From NCBI GenBank assembly GCA_903850505.1, contig CAINLT010000489.1, positions 1-34,301 of the forward strand: a stretch of DNA of 34,301 nucleotides, given 5' to 3'. Positions 14,034 to 22,063 of the stretch are shown here, piece by piece. The notes under the pieces were generated by a model that was not told the DNA's origin, searched no databases, and saw only the letters and a list, made by a program, of their open reading frames with translations. Both the position numbers and the translations under genes were made by a program. Every line of letters begins with the position of its first letter. Positions within the stretch are counted from its first letter, which is position 1. Source of the DNA: an uncultured Myxococcales bacterium (GTDB lineage: Bacteria; Myxococcota_A; UBA9042).

Positions 14034-16934
14034 TCAGGGCAGCGAATCTGGCGCAACCGATGCGCGCGTACAATGGACGAGCAATTGCCTTTCGGCAATC
14101 CGGTGCGCGCCAGCCCGCGCTTGAATTGTAACGGCGTTCAGGCCGCTGTCGAGTCGCAGCTGTGCGCGAAAGGGCACATCCGCCTGACTGTAGCCTGCCT
14201 GATACGCCTGTTTCACGCCACCCACGCTCGCGGTGACGAATCGCCGCGCCGGGCTGTGGCTGTCAAACTGCGCTGAACCCGCAACGGTCAGCTCGCAGGG
14301 ATCGTTGACCGGTGGCAGGCGATCCTGAAGGAGCGTCAGCGTCGGCGACAGCGCCCAGTCCGTCGCTTGGCTCGCCAGCAACTGGTGGATGCGCTCGCCC
14401 GCAGTGTGCGGTGCCTGCACGAGCGCCTTGCGCCCCCACGCCACTTCGATCGGCTCCACCCGCTGCACGGCGAGCGTCTCGTCGGCGATCGTCAACTCCA
14501 GCTCCACCGGCTGCCAATCGTCGATCGCCGTCGGCGACCTGGGATCCGCGCCCGTCACCGCGAACCGCGCCACCGCCGCCGCGCCCGCCGCCAGCTGGCC
14601 CAGCCGTACGCGACCTTCCGCCAGGTGCAGCCGCTGGGCGCCCAGCACCCGCAGCCGCACTTCTGTCGCCTGCGCCAGACCCAGCCCCAGGTTCTGGACC
14701 TCAATCGCCAGCGTCGCTTCTTCCTTGGGCTGCAGCACGCCGTCGGGCGTCGCGCTCGCGGTGTCATCCAACGTCACGCGAAAGGCGAAGTCTGGCTGCG
14801 GCCGCTCCGTCACGGTCACCAGCGTATCGTCGTGCGGTGCCAGCGGCTGGCCGTCCTGCGCCGCCATCACGCGCATCGGCACTGCCACGTTGCCATGGCG
14901 CGCGGACACCCGCACGGACAGCGGCACCGTGCGCTGCTGGCCCGGCTCCAGCCGCCCGACCAACTGCTCGTGGCCATCCAGCACCGGGTCGTCCGAGCGC
15001 GTCAGGACCTGCAGCCGCGTCAGCGGCGCCTTGCCCAGGTTCGTCAGTGTCACCGACACCCGCAGCACGTCGCCCGCCGCGACCTGGATTCCCTGGTTGG
15101 CGTCAGCAATTTCCACGCGCAGCGCCGGATCGGTCACATGCTCGCCTTGCCGCCAATCGATGTTCTGCTTCTTCAGGTGCGCGACGAGCCAGTCGTCGTC
15201 CTCGCGTGCCATCTCCGCCAAATCAGCCTCCGCGGCTTTCAGCGTCAGTTTGGCGTTCACGTCGCCCGAGCGCCGCAGCAACTGCGCCGCGCGCTGCCTC
15301 GGCGCCCGTTCCATGACTTCCGCTGGCGTCTCCTCGCCCGCCGCGCTTTGCGCCGGATCCGGCAGCAGCACCCGCAGCCGATACGCCGCCTGCGGCACAG
15401 TGACCGGCTGGGCGAGCCGCGAGCGCCGATTGCTCCGCACCTGCCGCGGCGGGCCGAACAGACTGACGTTCTCCCGCGTGGCGGAAATGAACTGCATACC
15501 CACGTCCGGCGTGATGCCGACTGTGTGGAGGTCCACGTCCCCTTTCACCAAGTACTTCGCCACGGTCAGCTTCAGCGCCGCATCGCCCATCTCATACGGC
15601 ACCTGCACGCTGGCCTTGCCGAAGCTCTGCTCGCCCACGACGATCGCGCTGTTGGAGAATTTCAGCGATCCCGCCACGACTTCTGACGCGCTCGCGGAAT
15701 GGCCGTTGACGAGCACCGCCAGCGCCAATTGCCGGAACTTGCCTTTGCCGGACACGAGCCGCTCGTCGCGCGCGTGCTGCCCGCCCGTCACCGTGATGAC
15801 CGCCGGTCCGGACAGCATGAACAGATCGCAGACGCGCACCGCCTCGTCCAGCAGGCCACCGGGATTGTCGCGCAGGTCGAGCACAAGCGCCGGCTGACTG
15901 CCCGATTCCAGCAGCGTATCCACAGCCTCACGCAATTCATCCGCCGAGCCGCGCTGGAAATTCTTGATGCGGGCATACCCGACGCCGTTGTCCAGCAGCC
16001 GTGACTCCACGCTTTGCAGGTGAATCACGGCGCGCGTCACCGTCACTTCCTGCGGCTGCGTCCAGCCCTTGCGCCGCAAGAGGAGCCGCGCCGCGGTGGC
16101 CACTTCACCGCGCAGGCGGTCCACCGCGTCGTCGACGCTCATGTTCAGCGTGTCCTCGCCGTCGATCTGCAGGATTTCATCGCCCGCCAGGATGCCCGCC
16201 TTTTGCGCCGGCGAATCCGGCAGCACGGATTGGACCACCAGCACGCCCTCCTGCGTCAGGATCACGATGCCCAGGCCGCCAAAATGACCGCCCGTGTTGG
16301 TCTGCATGTCCCGCCACTGGTCCGGGTCCAGCATGTGCGAATACGGGTCCAGCGTCGCCAGCATCCCGTTCACCGCCACGTATTCCACGCGCGCCGGCTG
16401 CACGTCAGGCGGCAGGTGATCCGCGACGATGCGCAGCGCCTGCAGCAGCGTCCAACCGAGGTGCAGCGGATCCGTGACCGCGGCGGCGTCCAGGTTCCAG
16501 GTCGATTCGCCGATGCGGATGCGCAGGATCCGCGGCTGGCCGTCGGCAAAAAGCGACGGCGCGTCGACCAGCATCTCTGGCACCAAGTGCGCCACGGCCT
16601 GCAGCGCCTCTTCCAGCATCTCACGCGGCTGCATGCGCGCCGGGTCCACGTAGCGGTGGCGGATCAGGTCCAGCGCGCGGCCGACGATGTGGCCGTCCCG
16701 CAGCGCCGCGATCTCCTGTTGGCGCGTGCCCGCGAGCGGCGCCCGCGGCAGGGCAATCGACGGCTCGCGATCCGCGGGGGCAGCGTTGGCCGACTGCGGC
16801 TGTGGACGGAACTCCGGTGCGGCGAGCAGCTGCCATACGGCGACGGTGCACAGGGTCGCCGCCACCGACGCCAAAGCGAGGCGCAGGCGATAGCGCGGCG
16901 GAGGGGTAGGCAGGCTGGGCGGGGAACCGTTCAC
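14034..16934 (-). CDS. S41-family carboxy-terminal processing protease with extended C-terminal region
   Basis: A 966-residue envelope serine protease. A basic start and one membrane helix (about 16-40) are followed by the N-terminal helical region, a PDZ domain (about 225-290, with SPAQKAGILAGDEILQIDG) and the S41 core. Motifs include DPYSHMLDPDQW, VLDLRDNPGG (about 351-360), the nucleophile in GHSASASE (Ser415) and the general base Lys440 in GEQSFGKASV; the 25-residue spacing matches the catalytic Ser-Lys dyad of CtpA-type enzymes. About 450 further residues include two beta-sandwich (CARDB-like) segments, one with RVSVTLTNLGKAPL and one with EATLAIEVQNLGLG. Ordinary Ctp proteins lack these. 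Start is GTG 16934, just before the membrane helix; the frame stays open far upstream only by chance. It is the first gene of the envelope run and is divergent from the metallopeptidase. Confidence 0.9.
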   Translation of the reverse strand: MNGSPPSLPTPPPRYRLRLALASVAATLCTVAVWQLLAAPEFRPQPQSANAAPADREPSIALPRAPLAGTRQQEIAALRDGHIVGRALDLIRHRYVDPARMQPREMLEEALQAVAHLVPEMLVDAPSLFADGQPRILRIRIGESTWNLDAAAVTDPLHLGWTLLQALRIVADHLPPDVQPARVEYVAVNGMLATLDPYSHMLDPDQWRDMQTNTGGHFGGLGIVILTQEGVLVVQSVLPDSPAQKAGILAGDEILQIDGEDTLNMSVDDAVDRLRGEVATAARLLLRRKGWTQPQEVTVTRAVIHLQSVESRLLDNGVGYARIKNFQRGSADELREAVDTLLESGSQPALVLDLRDNPGGLLDEAVRVCDLFMLSGPAVITVTGGQHARDERLVSGKGKFRQLALAVLVNGHSASASEVVAGSLKFSNSAIVVGEQSFGKASVQVPYEMGDAALKLTVAKYLVKGDVDLHTVGITPDVGMQFISATRENVSLFGPPRQVRSNRRSRLAQPVTVPQAAYRLRVLLPDPAQSAAGEETPAEVMERAPRQRAAQLLRRSGDVNAKLTLKAAEADLAEMAREDDDWLVAHLKKQNIDWRQGEHVTDPALRVEIADANQGIQVAAGDVLRVSVTLTNLGKAPLTRLQVLTRSDDPVLDGHEQLVGRLEPGQQRTVPLSVRVSARHGNVAVPMRVMAAQDGQPLAPHDDTLVTVTERPQPDFAFRVTLDDTASATPDGVLQPKEEATLAIEVQNLGLGLAQATEVRLRVLGAQRLHLAEGRVRLGQLAAGAAAVARFAVTGADPRSPTAIDDWQPVELELTIADETLAVQRVEPIEVAWGRKALVQAPHTAGERIHQLLASQATDWALSPTLTLLQDRLPPVNDPCELTVAGSAQFDSHSPARRFVTASVGGVKQAYQAGYSQADVPFRAQLRLDSGLNAVTIQARAGAHRIAERQLLVHCTRASVAPDSLP

Positions 16935-16985
16935 GCGCGGCAGGATAGCGGTTTGGCGACGGCTGTGCGAGCGCCGCGTCAACAC

Positions 16986-17013
16986 TTGCAAGACCGCCCG
17001 ACGCAGGTACGCT
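16986..17013 (+). promoter_or_regulatory. Candidate promoter for the metallopeptidase gene
   Basis: TTGCAA (16986-16991) and TACGCT (17008-17013) are separated by 16 bases and lie just upstream of ATG 17046. Both boxes are partial matches to sigma-70 consensus, so this is tentative. The 111-base gap must hold divergent promoters for the S41 protease and this gene. Confidence 0.28.
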
Positions 17014-17045
17014 CTGGGCACCAGCCGTCGCTGGCGTGACATCCG

Positions 17046-18656
17046 ATGCCCAGCCTCCTTCTCGCCCTCCTGCTCGCAAGCGCGACCGCGCCGTCGCCGA
17101 CGTTGGAGGTGTTGGGCGACCAGATCTCCGCGTGTCTGGGCCGGGAAGACCCGGTGTGCGCGGAGCCGCTCGTCGCGGACATGCAGCGGCAAATGGCCGA
17201 TTCCGTGGCAGCGGCGTACTGCCGCGGCGTGACGGATTTTCTGGAAGGAAAGTTCGCCGAGGCGCGTGTGTCGCTCCAGAAGACCGCGGGCCTGACACAC
17301 GCGCCGGCCAGCCTGCGGGAGCGCGCGCAGCTGTACCTCGACCTGACGATCTCCACGGCCGAAGTGCTGGCGAGCGCCAAGCCGCACAAGATGCTCAACG
17401 GCCGCGTGACGGTCTGGCTGCGGCCGGGCGCGGACGAGGTGCTGCTGGCCTACATCGAGCACGTGCTCAGCCGCACGCTGCCGATCCTGGAGCAGGCTTT
17501 TGGCGCGGTGGGCGACGAGCCGATCGCCATCCACGTCTACCCGCGCAGCGAGGATTTGGGGCGCGTGAGCGGCCTGACCGTCGAGCAGATCCGCAACTCC
17601 GGCACGATCGCGCTGTGCAAGTACAACCGCGTCATGATCACCAGCCCGCAAGATCTGGTCTTTGGCTACGCGTGGGCGGACACGGTTGCGCACGAGCTGA
17701 CGCACTGGTTCGTCATCAAGCGCGGCGGTCCGGGCGTGCCGGTGTGGCTGCATGAAGGCTTGGCGCGGTCGTTTGAAGGCGTGTGGCGCGGTCGTCCCGC
17801 GGCGCTGCTGGATCGCAGTGAGCGACAGGCGCTGCTGGCGGCGCGCGGCAAGAAGAAGTTCATCACGCTGCAGCGCATGTCCCCGTCGATGGCGCTGCTG
17901 CCGACCCAGGAGGACACGCAGTTGGCGTTTGCGGAAGTGCACCACGCGGTTGGCTGGCTGCTGGCGCAGGGCGGCGCGCAGGAATCCAAGGCGGGGCGAC
18001 CGGCGGATGGCCAGGCGGGGCGACTGGTCAGCTATTTTGGCCAAGGGCTGGACGAGACGGCGGCGCTGCAGAAGTTCTCCGGCATGACGCCGGCGCAGTT
18101 CGCCGCGGCGTGGAAGAAGGACATGCTGGCCGTGGACCTGCGCGAACAGAACGACCCGGAGGCGCAGCTGCGGCGGCCGGAGAAGCTGTATTTCAAGTCA
18201 GCGGGCGGCACGGCGGCGGTGCTGAAGAGCCTGGGCGGCGATGCCCGCAAGTTCGCGGAGCTGGGCGATCGGCTCGCGGTGGCGCATCGGCCGCTGGCGG
18301 CGGCGATCGAGTACCGCAAAGCGATGGCGGCGGGGCAGAGCGATGGGCCGCTCCTGCCGACGCGGTTGGTGCGGGTGTTGCTCGACCTCAACAAGTCGGA
18401 AGAGGCGCTGGACTACCTGAAGCCGGCGCTTGAGGCGTGGCCGGAGCACGCGCCGCTGTACATCCTCGCGGGCCGTGCGCAGCTTGTCGCGGGCAAATTC
18501 CGCGAGGCGCTGGAGTCGCTGGAGCGCGCGGCGTGGTTCAACCCGTTTGACCCGCAGCTGCACGATCTCGCCGCGCAGGCCTATGAGGCGCTGGGCGAAA
18601 CGCACGAGGCCGCGCAGGCGCGCATCCGCCAGAAGCTGGTGGCCGCCGGCATGTGA
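17046..18656 (+). CDS. Exported MA-type zinc metallopeptidase with TPR C-terminus
   Basis: A 536-residue protein with a short hydrophobic leader (MPSLLLALLLASAT). The zinc motif HELTH is at 216-220 (His216, Glu217, His220), and the third ligand is probably Glu237 in WLHEGLA (235-240). This HExxH...EGxA layout is that of the peptidase MA-like (gluzincin) families in which the enzyme domain is joined to tetratricopeptide repeats. The C-terminal 130 residues have TPR helices (RLVRVLLDLNKSEEALDYL, LYILAGRAQLVAGKFREALE). The N-terminal 100 residues also look helical. It is probably periplasmic; the substrate is unknown. It is transcribed away from the S41 protease across 111 bases, and the two envelope peptidases may be co-regulated. 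Confidence 0.87.
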   Translation: MPSLLLALLLASATAPSPTLEVLGDQISACLGREDPVCAEPLVADMQRQMADSVAAAYCRGVTDFLEGKFAEARVSLQKTAGLTHAPASLRERAQLYLDLTISTAEVLASAKPHKMLNGRVTVWLRPGADEVLLAYIEHVLSRTLPILEQAFGAVGDEPIAIHVYPRSEDLGRVSGLTVEQIRNSGTIALCKYNRVMITSPQDLVFGYAWADTVAHELTHWFVIKRGGPGVPVWLHEGLARSFEGVWRGRPAALLDRSERQALLAARGKKKFITLQRMSPSMALLPTQEDTQLAFAEVHHAVGWLLAQGGAQESKAGRPADGQAGRLVSYFGQGLDETAALQKFSGMTPAQFAAAWKKDMLAVDLREQNDPEAQLRRPEKLYFKSAGGTAAVLKSLGGDARKFAELGDRLAVAHRPLAAAIEYRKAMAAGQSDGPLLPTRLVRVLLDLNKSEEALDYLKPALEAWPEHAPLYILAGRAQLVAGKFREALESLERAAWFNPFDPQLHDLAAQAYEALGETHEAAQARIRQKLVAAGM

Positions 18657-18696
18657 GCAACGCGTGACGCACGCGCGCGGGCCCTTGACGCGTTGC
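18657..18696 (+). terminator. Hairpin just after the metallopeptidase stop
   Basis: GCAACGCGT (18657-18665) and ACGCGTTGC (18688-18696) form nine pairs around a 22-base loop, starting right after the TGA at 18654-18656. No T-run follows, so it may be an attenuator or mRNA-end hairpin rather than a full intrinsic terminator. Confidence 0.35.
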
Positions 18697-18746
18697 CCGC
18701 GAGGCGGCAGGTTGCTTGGCAGGTTCAGCAAATTGGCGAGGTTGTG

Positions 18747-19742
18747 ATGCGGCTCTTCCTGGGTGTTTTTCTGGTCCTGGCGGCGTGCAGCCAACCGGTT
18801 GCTGACTCAACGGCCGATGACGCGTCAGCGACCGATGTTGCCGTGGTCTTTGACGCAAAAGACGTCGCCGTTGCCGACGCAGACGCGGTCTCTGACGCAA
18901 AAGACGTCGTCTTGGATGATGCAGACGTAGTCCCTGACGCAAAAGACGTGGTCTTTGCCGACGCGGACGTCGCCTTGGATGCAAAAGACGTCGCCTTCGC
19001 CGATGAGATCGGTACAGCGGACGTGCCGGACGCGATCCTCGACGCCGCGGACGTGCCCGACATGCTCTCCGACGTGCCAGACGACGTCCTGGCGGACATC
19101 GCGGTCGACGTCACCGTCGTCAGCACCAAGGCTGGCTGCTCGGACGGCACGCGCGAGGGCTTTGGCGACGCGCAAATTTTCCCGACCATCGCGGCATGCG
19201 GCGGCGCTTGGGACCAGCCCGGCATCTTCAACATGCCGGCGAAATGCAACCGCGAAGGCGGCAATGACGGCTTGAACGCCGCGGGCGTCGGCTGCACCGT
19301 GAGCGACCTGTGCGCCACCGGCTGGCACGTCTGCTACGGCAAGGACGACGTCGTGTTCCGCAACGCCGACGGCTGCGCGGGCGTCATGACCGGCGCGACC
19401 CCGCCCGTGTTCTTCACCACGCAAATGTCCTCCACCGGCTCGTTCATGTGCGCCAGCGGCGCCAACGCGACCAACGACCTGTTTGGCTGCGGCAACCTCG
19501 GCTGCGATTTCACCAGCAACCCGACGGTCAAGACCATGTGCGCGCCGCTGGGCCTCTCCAGCCATGACTTGTGCAAGGGCCTGCGCAACGACAAAGGCTG
19601 CGGCGACTGGTGCAACCACCTGGGCAAATACCCCGGCGCGCCCAACAGCTGGGATTGCGGTAGCGACGGCGACAAGGAAGCGCTCAACGTCGTGAAATCG
19701 CATCCGGAACAACAGGGCGGCGTGCTTTGCTGCCTCGACTAG
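18747..19742 (+). CDS. Lipoprotein with Asp-rich tandem repeats and a cysteine-rich C-terminal domain
   Basis: A 331-residue lipoprotein. ATG 18747 has GAGG five bases upstream. A signal peptide ends in lipobox LAAC (Cys14). A spacer of Asp/Ala/Val repeats follows, including four tandem 14-residue units built on DAKDV (residues 34-89), then Asp-Val-Pro-rich sequence to about 130. The C-terminal domain (about 133-331) holds roughly 18 cysteines, with blocks CSDGTREGF, ACGGAWDQPG, DLCATGWHVCYG and GCGDWCNHLG, ending GGVLCCLD. Such acidic spacers between a lipid anchor and a Cys-rich domain are common in Myxococcota surface lipoproteins. Function is not known. The GT39-like gene begins within its last 16 bases, so coupling is likely. 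Confidence 0.85.
   Translation: MRLFLGVFLVLAACSQPVADSTADDASATDVAVVFDAKDVAVADADAVSDAKDVVLDDADVVPDAKDVVFADADVALDAKDVAFADEIGTADVPDAILDAADVPDMLSDVPDDVLADIAVDVTVVSTKAGCSDGTREGFGDAQIFPTIAACGGAWDQPGIFNMPAKCNREGGNDGLNAAGVGCTVSDLCATGWHVCYGKDDVVFRNADGCAGVMTGATPPVFFTTQMSSTGSFMCASGANATNDLFGCGNLGCDFTSNPTVKTMCAPLGLSSHDLCKGLRNDKGCGDWCNHLGKYPGAPNSWDCGSDGDKEALNVVKSHPEQQGGVLCCLD
18846..19013 (+). repeat. Four tandem 42-bp coding repeats (14 residues each)
   Basis: Four imperfect 42-bp units encode VFDAKDVAVADADA-like segments. Each carries the near-identical core GACGCAAAAGACGT (GATGCAAAAGACGT in the last), which is less GC-rich than its surroundings. Copy-number change by slippage would keep the frame. Confidence 0.85.
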
Positions 19743-21151
19743 ACGCCCGCGCGATCCGCCGCCTGACGTGGCTGCTGCTGCTGGCGTCCGTCGGGCTGCG
19801 GCTGTACGGCCTTGACCGCTTGCCCGGCATCAACGGCGATGAGGCGTGGCTCGCCGTGCAGGTCCAGCACCTCCTGCGCGGCGACCCGTACACGCTGCGC
19901 ACGCCGACCCACATGTTCATCAATCCGCTGCTCGTCGCGACCGAGGCGGGGCTGCTGCGCGTGCTGCCGCCGTCGGGCTGGACCATGCGCCTGCCGACTG
20001 CGCTGTGGGGACTCGTCGGCCTGGGGCTCTTTGGCTGGCTGACGTGGCGGCTGGTGGCGGATCGCACGATGGCGCTGCTCGCCGTGGCGCTGCTGGCGTG
20101 CGCGCCGCTCGCGGTGGCCTACGGGCACGTGTCGTGGGATCCGAGCTTTCTCTTCGTCGTCGCGCCGCTGGTCTGGCTGCCGGCGCTCCGCCTGGCCGAT
20201 GCGCGCGCCAACCGCCTGGACATCGCGCTCCTGGCTTTTGGTATCGCCGCGTGCCTGTGGGTGCACCTGACCGCAGTCCTGATGCTGACGATGCTGGCGC
20301 TGGGCGCGTGGCGGCCCCATTCGCCGTCGCGGCAGGTGAGCTGGGGCTTGCTGGTGCTCGGCGTGCTGGCGCTGCTGGGGCTGGCGGTGATCGGCCGGCT
20401 GGGCACGTCGACGCTGTCGATCCTCGTGGAGAGGCCGCTGATTTTTCTGTCGCGCCCGGTGCTGCTCCTGCAGCTTTTTGCCGTGCCGGGCCTGCTGCTG
20501 ACGGGGGGCCGCGCGTTTGGCTACTTTGCCGGCATGCCGGAGACGTGGCCGGTGTGGACTGTGGCGGTGCTGGCGACGCTGGGGCTCGGCGGGCTGGCGT
20601 GGCGGCTCCGGAACGCGCCGCTGGCGAGCGACCGGCTGCTGGCGTGGTCGTGGCTGCTGCTGCCGTTGCCGTGGTGGATCGCCGCGGGCGTGCTGGTGCC
20701 GCAGTCGCCTAGCCGCGAGCGCTACGTCGTGTGGCTGCTGGTGCCGAGCGTGCTGCTGCTGGTCCGCGGCCTGCGCGATGCGCCGCGGCTGTTGCTCGGT
20801 GTGGCGATGGTTTCTGCGGTCCTGAGCGCGACGTGGCTCTACGCGGTGGACAATCAGCTGTGGCCGGAGACGACGCACCGCGCGTTCCGGACGGCGGCGG
20901 TGGAGCCCAAGGTCGCGATTGCCGCGCGCCTCCGGCAGCTCGCAGTGCCGGGCCAGCCGCTGCGCATCGCGGTCGCGGATTGGTGGCTGGAGCATCCGCT
21001 GCGCTATCTGCTGCCGCCCGACGCGCAAATCGGCATCGGTCTTGAGAACCCGCAGTTCTCGTTGGTCTGGTCCGATGAGGCGGGCAAGACCTATCCAGAG
21101 ACGCTTTACGACCGCCACGACCGGCCTATCCTGTCTCTGGTTCGGCCGTAA
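19727..21151 (+). CDS. GT39/ArnT-like integral membrane glycosyltransferase
   Basis: A 474-residue polytopic protein with roughly ten membrane helices. The first periplasmic loop after helix 1 carries NGDEAW (Asp38-Glu39), the acidic pair typical of the GT-C superfamily (PMT/ArnT, GT39), which uses lipid-linked sugar donors. Further marks are the helix-rich middle and a soluble tail after about 400 (PGQPLRIAVADWWLEHPLRY). The only plausible start before helix 1 is TTG 19727, which overlaps the upstream lipoprotein gene by 16 bases; a weak GGGCGG precedes it. Acceptor and donor cannot be deduced. Glycosylation of the neighbouring lipoprotein is an attractive but untested idea. Confidence 0.8.
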   Translation: MLPRLDARAIRRLTWLLLLASVGLRLYGLDRLPGINGDEAWLAVQVQHLLRGDPYTLRTPTHMFINPLLVATEAGLLRVLPPSGWTMRLPTALWGLVGLGLFGWLTWRLVADRTMALLAVALLACAPLAVAYGHVSWDPSFLFVVAPLVWLPALRLADARANRLDIALLAFGIAACLWVHLTAVLMLTMLALGAWRPHSPSRQVSWGLLVLGVLALLGLAVIGRLGTSTLSILVERPLIFLSRPVLLLQLFAVPGLLLTGGRAFGYFAGMPETWPVWTVAVLATLGLGGLAWRLRNAPLASDRLLAWSWLLLPLPWWIAAGVLVPQSPSRERYVVWLLVPSVLLLVRGLRDAPRLLLGVAMVSAVLSATWLYAVDNQLWPETTHRAFRTAAVEPKVAIAARLRQLAVPGQPLRIAVADWWLEHPLRYLLPPDAQIGIGLENPQFSLVWSDEAGKTYPETLYDRHDRPILSLVRP

Positions 21152-21175
21152 ATGGCACAAACGCAAGGAACGGTC

Positions 21176-22063
21176 ATGGCCACGCCCCAAGTCGCAATGT
21201 TTCGCCAAGGACTGCGCGCGCACGAGCATCTGGAGTTCGATCTTCGGCCGGGCGCGACGGCGGACGCGCTGCGCAAGGCGTTTGCCAAGCTGCAGGATTG
21301 CGGCATCGCGCAGGCTTCTGTCGCCGGTTTCAGCGGGCAGTTGTGGCGCATGCTCGCGCCGCCCGACGCAGTTCCCGCGGGTCTGCAACCGCTGGCGGCG
21401 ATCCACGGCTCGGGCGGCACCATGCCGGTCGCGCCGCACGACTTCTGGCTTTGGCTGCAGGACCGCGGTCCGGATCTGAACATCGACGCCGCGCGGCAGG
21501 CCGTGGCGGCGTTGGCACCGGTGCTGATGCTGGTGGAGGACACGCCGGGGTTTGTCTACCGCGACGGCCGGGACCTGACGGGGTTCATCGACGGCAGCGA
21601 GAATCCGTCGCCGGCCGATGCGCCTGAAGTGGCGATCATCCCGGAGGGGCCCGGCGCGGGCGGTTCGTTCGCGCTCGTGCAGCGTTGGCGTCATGATCTG
21701 GCGCATTTCCACGCCATGTCGGTGCCGCAGCAGGAGCGGGTGATTGGGCGCACCAAGCTGGACAGCGTGGAGCTGCCCGACCTGCCCGACAATGCGCACG
21801 TGGCGCGCATGGTCGTGAAGACCGCTGACGGCGAGCTGAAGATCTGGCGGCGCTCCGTGCCGTGGGGGCGCGCGGCCGTCAATGGCCTGCAATTCGTGGC
21901 GTTTTCCGCTGACCCGCAGCGGTTCGTGACGATGCTGGAGCGGATGTACGGCGCGACGCCAGACCGCGTGCACGATCGCATGTTGGACTTTTCCAAGCCG
22001 GAGACCGGCGCGCTGTACTTCGTGCCGTCCATGGACGCGCTGCAGGCGTGGGTGCAGGGCTGA
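21176..22063 (+). CDS. DyP-type haem peroxidase (YfeX-like)
   Basis: A 295-residue dye-decolorising peroxidase. The signature GFIDGSENP is at 136-144 with distal Asp139; His208 in NAHVARM is the expected proximal haem ligand; Arg225 in IWRRSVPWG is the distal arginine. The overall length and order match cytoplasmic YfeX-like (class B/P) DyPs, and no twin-arginine signal is present. ATG 21176 is preferred because AAGGAA lies five bases upstream; an in-frame ATG at 21152, touching the previous stop, lacks a ribosome site. The C-terminus (DALQAWVQG) shows no obvious encapsulin-targeting tail and no encapsulin gene is nearby. It probably oxidises phenolic or porphyrin compounds with peroxide. Confidence 0.93.
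   Translation: MATPQVAMFRQGLRAHEHLEFDLRPGATADALRKAFAKLQDCGIAQASVAGFSGQLWRMLAPPDAVPAGLQPLAAIHGSGGTMPVAPHDFWLWLQDRGPDLNIDAARQAVAALAPVLMLVEDTPGFVYRDGRDLTGFIDGSENPSPADAPEVAIIPEGPGAGGSFALVQRWRHDLAHFHAMSVPQQERVIGRTKLDSVELPDLPDNAHVARMVVKTADGELKIWRRSVPWGRAAVNGLQFVAFSADPQRFVTMLERMYGATPDRVHDRMLDFSKPETGALYFVPSMDALQAWVQG

Noticed and set aside
16935..18044. Upstream extension of the S41 protease frame on the minus strand
   Set aside because: It runs antisense through the metallopeptidase gene, is Arg/His/Gln-rich and lacks family features. The protease starts at GTG 16934.
18846..19013. CRISPR-like array
   Set aside because: The regular repeats are contiguous 42-bp in-frame coding units, with no unique spacers.
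19739..21973. A 744-codon open frame on the minus strand
   Set aside because: It is antisense to the GT39-like and DyP genes, both well supported, and reads as low-complexity Arg/Gln/His, a common artefact of high-GC DNA.
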